Below, one piece after another: positions 1 through 5,315 of a stretch of 15,924 nucleotides of DNA. Where the stretch lies: positions 1 to 15,924 of the forward strand of contig CAIWNO010000090.1 in the NCBI GenBank assembly GCA_903914045.1, written 5' to 3'. The notes beneath the pieces were generated by a model. It saw only the letters and a list, made by a program, of their open reading frames with translations, searched no databases and was not told the origin of the DNA. The position numbers and the translations under genes were made by a program. Position 1 is the first letter of the stretch; each line of letters starts with the position of its first letter. Origin of the DNA: an uncultured bacterium. GTDB lineage: Bacteria > Planctomycetota > Phycisphaerae > Phycisphaerales > SM1A02.

Positions 1-1955
1 ATTCCACCGCGCGTCTGACGTTGCTGCGCCACTGGGTGGTTGAACTTCGCGGCGTCAGCGAGAAGCGCGCGCAAGCAGGAACTGAGGCGGAACTCTTAAA
101 GGAGCTCGACGAGCTTGGAAGTTTCCAATTGCACCGTTTGCAATTGTGGACCAGCGTTGAAGCCATGGGCGGCTTGCACATCATTGGCACCGAGCGCCAT
201 GAAAGTCGCCGCATTGACAATCAATTGCGCGGCCGTTCTGGTCGTCAAGGCGACCGCGGAAGTAGTCGCTTCTTCCTAAGCCTTGAAGATGATTTAATGA
301 AAATCTTCGCGGGCAAGGCCACGCTTGGACTTCTTTCGCGCCTAGGCATGAAAGAGGGCGATTCCATTGAGGCGCCCATGCTCAACCGCGCCGTTGAAAA
401 AGCGCAGCGCAAAGTGGAGGAGCGAAATTTCCAAGCGCGCAAACAAATTTTGGAATACGACGAGCCCATGGAATATCAACGCCAGAATTTCTACGGCTTG
501 CGCCAACCCATCCTTGAAGGCGTGGATATCCGCGGCGCTTCATGGCGTTTCTTGGAACCCGCCATTCGCGAAGCGGCGGCGCTTTATCTTGGGCCACTGC
601 ATGTGCCCAATTGCGTCAGCGAATGGGCGCGCGACAAAATGAATATACAAATTGAGCCATCGCGTTTGCGTGGCAAGGACCGCGACCAAATACACAAGAT
701 GCTGGTGGTGGACGCGCTGGAGGAGGCGCAACACAAAATTGAATTGGTGGTGGCGGAAATTATGCCCGAAGGAATAGAGAGCCCTGAGTTTGATATTTCC
801 GGTTTGCAAAAATGGGCGCAAGAGAATTTCGGCGCGGAGATTGCGACGGACTTGATCAACGCGGGCGACCGCTCCGCCGTGCGGCAATTTCTGGAGGCCG
901 CGTCGCACAAACATATTGAAGCCATTGACTTGACTCCGCTTGATTCGCTTTTGGTGGAGGACTACAGCGCAAAGGAATTATGCCTTTGGGCCGAGCGCTA
1001 TTTGTCGGTGAAGATTGAGCCAAGTGAATTCATTGAAACCGAGGATGATCAAGCGGCCGCGGATCATTTGGTTGGCCGCGCGCTCCAAGCCTACGCCGAG
1101 CGTGAGCGAAACTATCCAATTGATTTCGCGATCAAGTACACCACTGCTCGCTTGCAGGCCGACCCGCAAGCGGCGCTTACTTCATTCTGCACTTGGGCCA
1201 ACACGCGTTATCAAATTGGATGGAATCCACAGTCGTTGCCAAGTTCCAATCCCGTTGAATTGCGTGAGTTGCTATCCAACGCCTCGAGGAATTTCGACCA
1301 ATCACATTTGGACGCACGCGTTGAACAATGTTTCGCCGCGGGCGCCGACGAGCAGTCCATCAGCACTTGGTTTGGAAATGAATATCAAGTTGTGTTCACC
1401 AACCACGATCGCAAATTGTTCAAAAACGATCCGCGCGCAACTGTCGCCGCACGAATCCGCGAAGCCATGCGCGCAGAACTTTCCCAGTTTGAACGGTGGG
1501 TCATATTGCAGACCATCGACAACGCTTGGAAAGATCATTTGCGCAGCATGGATCAAATTCGAGACGCCATTGGTTTTCGCGCCTTCAGTCAAAAAGATCC
1601 GCGCATTGAGTTCAAGAAAGAATCGTCGCGTCTGTACATTGAGATGCTCGAAGGCGTGCAAAATCGCTTAAGCGAAATTCTGCTCAAAGGCGAACTTGTG
1701 CCGCAAGTGCCGCAACAACAAGCCCCTGCGGCGCAGACCGCGGCGCCACAAGAAGCGCAGGTCAACGATACCGCCGCCAATCAAGCGCCAGTTGTTGTCA
1801 CGCAAGTTGCTTCCAAGCGCGCCGCCAACCCCAATCAAGCCGCGGCCGCTGTGGTGGGACGCAATGAAATGTGCCCGTGCGGAAGCGGTAAAAAATTCAA
1901 ACATTGCCATGGAGCCAAAGGCGCAGCCGCCCCGCTCGAACAATCTCAACCGTGA
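1..1955 (+). CDS. secA: Protein translocase subunit SecA, C-terminal part (5' end outside window)
   Basis: ATPase motor that drives unfolded preproteins through the SecYEG channel at the cytoplasmic membrane. The frame is open to the left edge, so the gene starts outside the window; positions below count from the leucine codon at 21. Visible are the end of the second nucleotide-binding domain (GGLHIIGTERHESRRIDNQL at 50-69, then GRSGRQGD at 71-78), the wing and scaffold start (KAQRKVEERNF, 127-137), the helical scaffold (IDNAWKDHL, then FSQKDPR, about 499-528), an Ala/Gln/Pro/Val-rich linker (about 560-612) and a SEC-C zinc motif with Cys618, Cys620, Cys629 and His630. The stop is TGA at 1953. 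The stretch between wing and scaffold (about 160-490) is roughly 200 residues longer than in E. coli SecA as I recall it, and holds five similar modules (separate entry). The function is certain; the enlargement resembles what I recall of planctomycete SecA. Confidence 0.97.
   Translation, partial: STARLTLLRHWVVELRGVSEKRAQAGTEAELLKELDELGSFQLHRLQLWTSVEAMGGLHIIGTERHESRRIDNQLRGRSGRQGDRGSSRFFLSLEDDLMKIFAGKATLGLLSRLGMKEGDSIEAPMLNRAVEKAQRKVEERNFQARKQILEYDEPMEYQRQNFYGLRQPILEGVDIRGASWRFLEPAIREAAALYLGPLHVPNCVSEWARDKMNIQIEPSRLRGKDRDQIHKMLVVDALEEAQHKIELVVAEIMPEGIESPEFDISGLQKWAQENFGAEIATDLINAGDRSAVRQFLEAASHKHIEAIDLTPLDSLLVEDYSAKELCLWAERYLSVKIEPSEFIETEDDQAAADHLVGRALQAYAERERNYPIDFAIKYTTARLQADPQAALTSFCTWANTRYQIGWNPQSLPSSNPVELRELLSNASRNFDQSHLDARVEQCFAAGADEQSISTWFGNEYQVVFTNHDRKLFKNDPRATVAARIREAMRAELSQFERWVILQTIDNAWKDHLRSMDQIRDAIGFRAFSQKDPRIEFKKESSRLYIEMLEGVQNRLSEILLKGELVPQVPQQQAPAAQTAAPQEAQVNDTAANQAPVVVTQVASKRAANPNQAAAAVVGRNEMCPCGSGKKFKHCHGAKGAAAPLEQSQP
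609..1490 (+). repeat. Five-copy W-centred module inside the SecA helical wing domain
   Basis: Within SecA residues 197-490 (counted from the codon at 21) five segments share the pattern x-x-x-W-(A/F)-x5-(hydrophobic)-x-h-x-P/N, followed by an acidic turn and a helix ending near a conserved Ala. They are centred on Trp202 (EWARDKMNIQIEP), Trp265 (KWAQENFGAEI), Trp323 (LWAERYLSVKIEP), Trp392 (TWANTRYQIGWNP) and Trp450 (TWFGNEYQVVF). Spacings are 63, 58, 69 and 58 residues. Ordinary SecA has one such segment just before the helical scaffold, which corresponds best to the last copy. The copies are diverged, so the duplications are old. The alignment was made by eye. Confidence 0.6.
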
Positions 1956-1960
1956 TCACC

Positions 1961-1989
1961 TTGCCGAGTTGTTCATGCTTGGTTACGCT
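1961..1989 (+). promoter_or_regulatory. Possible sigma-70-like promoter for tRNA-Lys
   Basis: TTGCCG (1961-1966) and TACGCT (1984-1989) are separated by 17 bp and end 9 bp before the tRNA. They match the consensus at 4 of 6 and 3 of 6 positions. Spacing and location fit a tRNA promoter, but the boxes are weak. The 43-bp gap after secA holds nothing else, so read-through from secA is an alternative. Confidence 0.22.
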
Positions 1990-1998
1990 TCTTCCTTC

Positions 1999-2071
<73 letters not shown>

Positions 2072-2082
2072 TTGCACTCTTG

Positions 2083-2098
2083 CTCCGAAGTTTCGGAG
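2083..2098. terminator. Small hairpin between tRNA-Lys and the convergent zinc-ribbon gene
   Basis: CTCCGA-AGTT-TCGGAG forms a perfect 6-bp stem with a 4-nt loop, extendable by one G-T pair. It lies 12 bp after the tRNA and directly against the stop codon of the converging - strand gene (2099-2101), so it could serve either or both transcripts. No T-run follows on either strand, so a factor-independent terminator is not proven; it may instead protect or define the tRNA 3' trailer. Confidence 0.35.
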
Positions 2099-2380
2099 TC
2101 ACCACCATCGCAGCCACGCGATGAACGGCAAGAGCAATGCGAATAAAAGCAGCGCAATGATCAACGTTGCGCGTCCTTTTTTGGCGCGCTCTTTCCATGG
2201 ATGCTTGTGCAACCGCGCGCCGCTGACAAAGCAAAAACACTTGGGACAAATATCCGCGCTCGGGTGCATCTCTGCCGCGCAATCGGGGCAATACACCACC
2301 GCGTCCTCGGCATTGGGGGCGTTCACCCCGTAGCGGCGCAAATCTTCGGCGCTTGGTCCTTCATCGCGGTACTTGGACAT
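2099..2380 (-). CDS. Small zinc-ribbon protein with C-terminal membrane anchor
   Basis: A 93-residue protein of unknown function. The N-terminal 30 residues are polar and charged. Two CxxC pairs (CPDC at 31-34 and CPKC at 45-48) form a typical zinc-ribbon knuckle, with another Cys at 50. A basic stretch (about 56-70, HKHPWKERAKKGR) precedes a single hydrophobic helix (about 72-90) at the very C-terminus, and the chain ends WLRWW. The layout predicts a tail-anchored membrane protein with a small cytoplasmic zinc finger. I chose the ATG at 2380 because the open frame extends upstream only through residues lying in the divergent gene's leader, and the conserved-looking part begins with MSKYRDEG. 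No clear Shine-Dalgarno sequence is visible. It is divergent from the thioredoxin-like gene, with 55 bp between start codons. The zinc ribbon is secure; its role is unknown. Confidence 0.75.
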   Translation of the reverse strand: MSKYRDEGPSAEDLRRYGVNAPNAEDAVVYCPDCAAEMHPSADICPKCFCFVSGARLHKHPWKERAKKGRATLIIALLLFALLLPFIAWLRWW

Positions 2381-2425
2381 GTAAAAAAGTCTACGATTGA
2401 ATCCGTTCCTTCGCACACCTTTTTT

Positions 2426-2430
2426 GGAGA
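2426..2430 (+). promoter_or_regulatory. Ribosome binding site for the thioredoxin-like gene
   Basis: GGAGA lies 5 nt before the ATG at 2436. It decides that start over a TTG at 2397 in the same frame, which has no such site. It is the clearest Shine-Dalgarno sequence in the window; the - strand genes mostly lack one. Confidence 0.7.
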
Positions 2431-2435
2431 CACAC

Positions 2436-2999
2436 ATGGCCGCCCTTGAAAGCCACATGATCGCGCTTCATTCGCCGCTGCCGCGCTTTGAGTTGCCCGA
2501 CACCGCGTCGGGAAAAATCATTCGCAGCCAAGATTTCGCCAACCGTCCGGTGCTTGTCATGTTCATCTGCAATCACTGTCCGTTTGTGGTGCATGTTCGC
2601 GGTGAACTTTCGAAGTTGGGCAAGGACTATCAATCCAGCGCGCTGGCCATGGTCGCAATTTCCAGCAATGACATGTTGACGCATCCGCAAGATGGTCCAG
2701 ATCACATGAAGCGGGAAGCGCACGACGCTGGCTATGTGTTTCCGTATTGCTTTGATGAAACACAATCAGTCGCGCGCGACTTTCACGCGGCGTGCACGCC
2801 AGATTTTTTTCTGTTTGATGCGTCCCACAAACTCGCCTACCGCGGTCAACTAGACGCGAGCCGCCCAAGGAACACTTTGCCCGTGGATGGTAAAGATTTG
2901 CGCGAAGCCATTGACGCAGTTCTTGCTGGCCGTGCGCCAAGCGCGGATCAACGGCCAAGTATTGGTTGCAATATCAAGTGGCGCGCCGCGTCACATTGA
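2436..2999 (+). CDS. Thioredoxin-fold family protein (AhpC/TSA-like, CNHC motif)
   Basis: A 187-residue soluble protein of the thioredoxin-like superfamily, probably a thiol-disulfide oxidoreductase or peroxiredoxin-related protein. The order is a peroxiredoxin-like entry (LPRFELPD near 15-22), the redox motif Cys45-Asn-His-Cys48 in FICNHCPFV, the SSNDM turn with PQDGPDHM (about 85-100), the cis-proline segment ACTPDFFLFD, then YRGQLDASRP and a C-terminal PSIGCNIKW. These blocks and the length match the bacterial 'thioredoxin family protein' group carrying NHCPFV, whose substrate is not established as far as I know. There is no signal peptide, so it should act in the cytoplasm. The start is the ATG preceded by GGAGA. 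It is transcribed divergently from the zinc-ribbon gene and convergently with the methyltransferase gene, with the repeat-bearing intergenic region downstream. Confidence 0.9.
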   Translation: MAALESHMIALHSPLPRFELPDTASGKIIRSQDFANRPVLVMFICNHCPFVVHVRGELSKLGKDYQSSALAMVAISSNDMLTHPQDGPDHMKREAHDAGYVFPYCFDETQSVARDFHAACTPDFFLFDASHKLAYRGQLDASRPRNTLPVDGKDLREAIDAVLAGRAPSADQRPSIGCNIKWRAASH

Positions 3000-3170
3000 G
3001 CGCCTTGAAATGAAGACCGCATATTGAACTCGTTGCGCTTCGAATTGCAGACCGTCCATTAAACTCGTTGCGCGTCGAAGTGCAGACCGTCCATTCTTCG
3101 CCCTGCGTGAGCTTTCATTTCAGATCACCCTTCATTCAGCCCTGAACGCGCATGCGCGAGCTTGTGAATT
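3000..3170. other. Intergenic region between convergent genes
   Basis: The 171 bp between the stop codons of the thioredoxin-like gene (+) and the methyltransferase gene (-). It holds the 35-bp tandem repeat (3011-3095), two related TTCATT(T)CAG words (about 3113-3139) and a perfect 12-bp palindrome CGCGCATGCGCG (3147-3158), 12 bp after the methyltransferase stop. No stem with a T-run is visible. I find no open frame or RNA gene here. Confidence 0.6.
3011..3095. repeat. 35-bp tandem repeat, about 2.4 copies
   Basis: Unit 1 runs 3011-3045, unit 2 3046-3080 and a partial third unit 3081-3095. Units begin TGMAGACCG and continue through ATT-RAACTCGTTGCGC-TCGAA. The 34-bp stretches 3027-3060 and 3062-3095 differ at only two positions. 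A decayed copy may extend left to the stop codon of the thioredoxin-like gene (GCGCCTTGAAATG resembles GCGCTTCGAATTG). Units abut directly without spacers. The function is unknown. Confidence 0.85.
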
Positions 3171-3848
3171 CTAAATCCGCCGCGCCGCGATATGAAAAAC
3201 ATGCCAATGTTTGGGGTGCTCATTGGGGGGCACACCCACCACTCCATCGCGCTCCTCTTCTGTAAGGAAGATCACGTGGAAGCCGCCGCACAGTTTCACA
3301 ACTTCAGCATGCGTGTGGGCGTTCATGGATCCCACGGGACTTTCCGGCAAAAAAGAATCATGGTGTCCAAACAATTGTCCCACAAATAGGCCGCCCGGTT
3401 TCAATGCGGAGCACATGTTTTTCCAGACCTGCTCAAACTCCACGGCCGCCACAAATGGCAATGAGAAACCCGCGTGAATCAAATCTAAACTGCGCGCGGG
3501 TGCCGACCACCGCGCAAGATGCGTGTGCACGCAACACAATCTCGCCGCTGTTTCTTTCGCCCCCACCGCCTCAATCGCGGCGACCTGCGTGGCGTGCAAC
3601 ATGCGCTCGTAGGCATCCACCGCTTCCACGCGCCAACCGCGCCGCAACAACTCGGCGACTTCTTTGCCAGGACCACAGCCAAGATCGCTTGCCACGCCGG
3701 CCTGTGGAATATGTTCAAGCGCGCGCACCAACGTGTCGCGAATGGGCAATGTCAACGCGCGGTGCAAATATCTTTCCAAGCGCTCACTTGGAAATCCAGG
3801 CACGTGATCAACGCGCGCATGTTGTGTGTCGCCATCACCCATGGGCAT
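3171..3848 (-). CDS. Class I SAM-dependent methyltransferase
   Basis: A 225-residue Rossmann-fold methyltransferase. Motif I is DLGCGPGKE (55-63), which binds S-adenosylmethionine; the acidic end of strand 2 is Asp78 in VEAVDAYERML; strand 4 is SLDLIHAGFSLPF (120-132); and the strand 5 region is ALKPGGLFVGQLFG (148-161). The C-terminus KHWHVFHIAARR is characteristic of a group of small uncharacterised or TehB-like methyltransferases that also share SLPF and GQLFG. The substrate cannot be read from the sequence. Two in-frame ATGs lie at 3848 and 3842; I take the first. The preceding DUF1080 gene ends at 3852, only 3 bp upstream, so the two are almost certainly co-transcribed and may be translationally coupled. 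The stop is TAG at 3171-3173. Confidence 0.88.
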   Translation of the reverse strand: MPMGDGDTQHARVDHVPGFPSERLERYLHRALTLPIRDTLVRALEHIPQAGVASDLGCGPGKEVAELLRRGWRVEAVDAYERMLHATQVAAIEAVGAKETAARLCCVHTHLARWSAPARSLDLIHAGFSLPFVAAVEFEQVWKNMCSALKPGGLFVGQLFGHHDSFLPESPVGSMNAHTHAEVVKLCGGFHVIFLTEEERDGVVGVPPNEHPKHWHVFHIAARRI

Positions 3849-3851
3849 ACA

Positions 3852-4661
3852 TTACGGCAGCGGCTTAATGCGGATGTTACGAAACGCAACTTCATCGCCA
3901 TGATCTTGCAGAGCAATGTGTCCGGTGGATGTCGTGGCGTACAAAGGAAACTTGGAGAATTTGCTGGCAAGCAATCGCGCTTTCCAATCCGCGCTGCCGG
4001 CATCAAATGAGCAAATCTGCACGCCGTTCATGTATTGCTCGACGTGGTTTCCATTGCACAAAATGCGAATGGAGTTCCACTGGCCAACCGGCTTCACAAT
4101 GCCTTTTGGCGCGGGATACAGCGCGTAATTTGCGCCAGCGCATGTCAGACGATCCTTGCCGTCGTTGTGCGCGTCGTCGTCAAGAATTTGCATCTCTGGT
4201 CCAGTGTCATAGGTGTTGTTGGCGGCCTCGCTCACGTGATACATGATGCCGGAGTTGCCGCCTTTGAGAATCTTCCAGTCCAAGGTCAAATCAAAATTCT
4301 GAAATTGCTCACGCGTGATTAAGTCGCCGCCTGGACCAGTTCGCACCAAGCACCCATCGCGCACGGTCCAACCAGCGGGGAAGGAATCTTTCTTGAAGCC
4401 GCGAAAATATTTCGCGGGGTCGCCGCCATCAAAGAGCGTGATCCAACCATCGCCAGAGGCTGTTGCCGTTTGCGCCACGGCTGACGCAGTTGAAGACGCG
4501 ACTGGCGCGCTTGTCGACGAAGATTGAGCATTCGCTGTGGTCGCGGAAGTGGCCGCAGTTTCCGGCGAAGATTGCGCCGCATTGCCAGCGCAACCGCTCA
4601 ACATCATCCCCAGAGCGCAGAGCAGCATTGATAATTTATTTTGTATAGAGACATTCTTCAT
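3852..4661 (-). CDS. DUF1080 (3-keto-disaccharide hydrolase-like) lipoprotein
   Basis: A 269-residue predicted lipoprotein. The N-terminus has a lysine, a hydrophobic stretch and the lipobox Leu21-Ser-Gly-Cys24, so the mature chain should begin at a lipid-modified Cys24. Residues 25-71 are an Ala/Ser/Thr-rich flexible linker. The remainder, from GWITLFDG at 72-79 to the end, is a DUF1080 domain, a concanavalin-like beta-sandwich; visible signatures are GNSGIMYHV, the GPEMQILDDDAH segment, GQWNSIRI and VAFRNIRIKPLP. Family members are abundant in Planctomycetota, and some hydrolyse 3-keto-glycosides, so a role in extracytoplasmic carbohydrate turnover is plausible but not shown. The start is the ATG at 4661, with GAGG very close upstream. 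It lies 42 bp after the DUF1648 gene and 3 bp before the methyltransferase. Confidence 0.9.
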   Translation of the reverse strand: MKNVSIQNKLSMLLCALGMMLSGCAGNAAQSSPETAATSATTANAQSSSTSAPVASSTASAVAQTATASGDGWITLFDGGDPAKYFRGFKKDSFPAGWTVRDGCLVRTGPGGDLITREQFQNFDLTLDWKILKGGNSGIMYHVSEAANNTYDTGPEMQILDDDAHNDGKDRLTCAGANYALYPAPKGIVKPVGQWNSIRILCNGNHVEQYMNGVQICSFDAGSADWKARLLASKFSKFPLYATTSTGHIALQDHGDEVAFRNIRIKPLP

Positions 4662-4703
4662 CGCCTCATAGTGACCTGCCCCACCGCATCCCGCAATAGG
4701 TTT

Positions 4704-5255
4704 TTACAACGGATCCGAAAAAACTCTCACTTCTTTTGTGACCGCGGTAATAGATCTGAACAGCAACCACACAACGCTGGCGCCAATCGCGGCCAAGAAT
4801 GAAAACATGGGCCATGTGGGCAGCACGCTCCATTGTCCACTGGCCACTTTGGCGCTGCTGACCACGATGAATAAAAAAAGCGCCATGACAATCAATTGCA
4901 GCACCCGCATCGCGCCAAACACGGGCTCAAGCGTTCGCAGGCGCGCCGCTGAATCCAGCTTCAACCAGAGCGCTTTGCGCGGCATGTTCACAAACTCCGG
5001 GTGTTGCAGCGTCATCCAACGAATCAGTGGCGCCAACAATGAAAGTCCCGTGTTCATCACGCTGGCGAACACTGGCAGAAGAAACCACGCCACCACGCTC
5101 TTATGCACAAATGAATCCGGCCGCCCCGCAAAGTCAAAGTGCATTGGAAATTTTTCCGGCAGCGCGGGCCATTCTTGAACCGCCGCAATCCAAATCACCA
5201 ACAGCACAACCCAGCACGCCGCCGCGATCATGTTTGAAATGCTGCCAAATTTCAT
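4704..5255 (-). CDS. DUF1648 family four-helix membrane protein
   Basis: A 183-residue integral membrane protein. The first helix spans about 8-26 and is followed by WPALPEKFPMHFDFAGRPDS (29-48), the hallmark of DUF1648 domains (LP..h..HFd..G.pd). Further helices lie at about 54-77, 112-135 and 149-166. DUF1648 domains occur in SdpI-like immunity proteins and in many small uncharacterised membrane proteins; nothing here ties this one to toxin immunity. The start is the ATG at 5255, with no evident Shine-Dalgarno sequence; the stop is TAA at 4704-4706. It is co-directional with the giant gene 60 bp upstream and the DUF1080 gene 42 bp downstream. The 60-bp gap contains the 10-bp palindrome GCGGATCCGC (5277-5286). 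Confidence 0.85.
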   Translation of the reverse strand: MKFGSISNMIAAACWVVLLVIWIAAVQEWPALPEKFPMHFDFAGRPDSFVHKSVVAWFLLPVFASVMNTGLSLLAPLIRWMTLQHPEFVNMPRKALWLKLDSAARLRTLEPVFGAMRVLQLIVMALFLFIVVSSAKVASGQWSVLPTWPMFSFLAAIGASVVWLLFRSITAVTKEVRVFSDPL

Positions 5256-5315
5256 GATTGTTCAAGCGTAGCCACTGCGGATCCGCGCCAACTACACGGC
5301 CGAAATCTGAATGGA

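Noticed and set aside
2397..2435. TTG start at 2397 for the thioredoxin-like protein
   Set aside because: The ATG at 2436 has GGAGA at an appropriate distance and gives the usual family length.
2381..2458. Longer N-terminus for the zinc-ribbon protein (start at 2458)
   Set aside because: The added residues lie antisense to the leader and first codons of the thioredoxin-like gene and look non-native; MSKYRDEG at 2380 is a better start.
3011..3095. CRISPR array
   Set aside because: The 35-bp units directly abut without unique spacers, only about 2.4 copies exist, and no cas genes are near.
3404..4322. + strand open frames opposite the methyltransferase and DUF1080 genes (e.g. 3404-3868, 3519-4010, 3929-4246)
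   Set aside because: Both - strand genes have clear family motifs; the + strand translations are Arg/Cys/His-rich and match nothing I recognise.
4704..5255. SdpI-type toxin-immunity role for the DUF1648 protein
   Set aside because: The domain is shared with SdpI-like proteins, but no toxin gene or regulator lies next to it; the resemblance alone does not support an immunity system.
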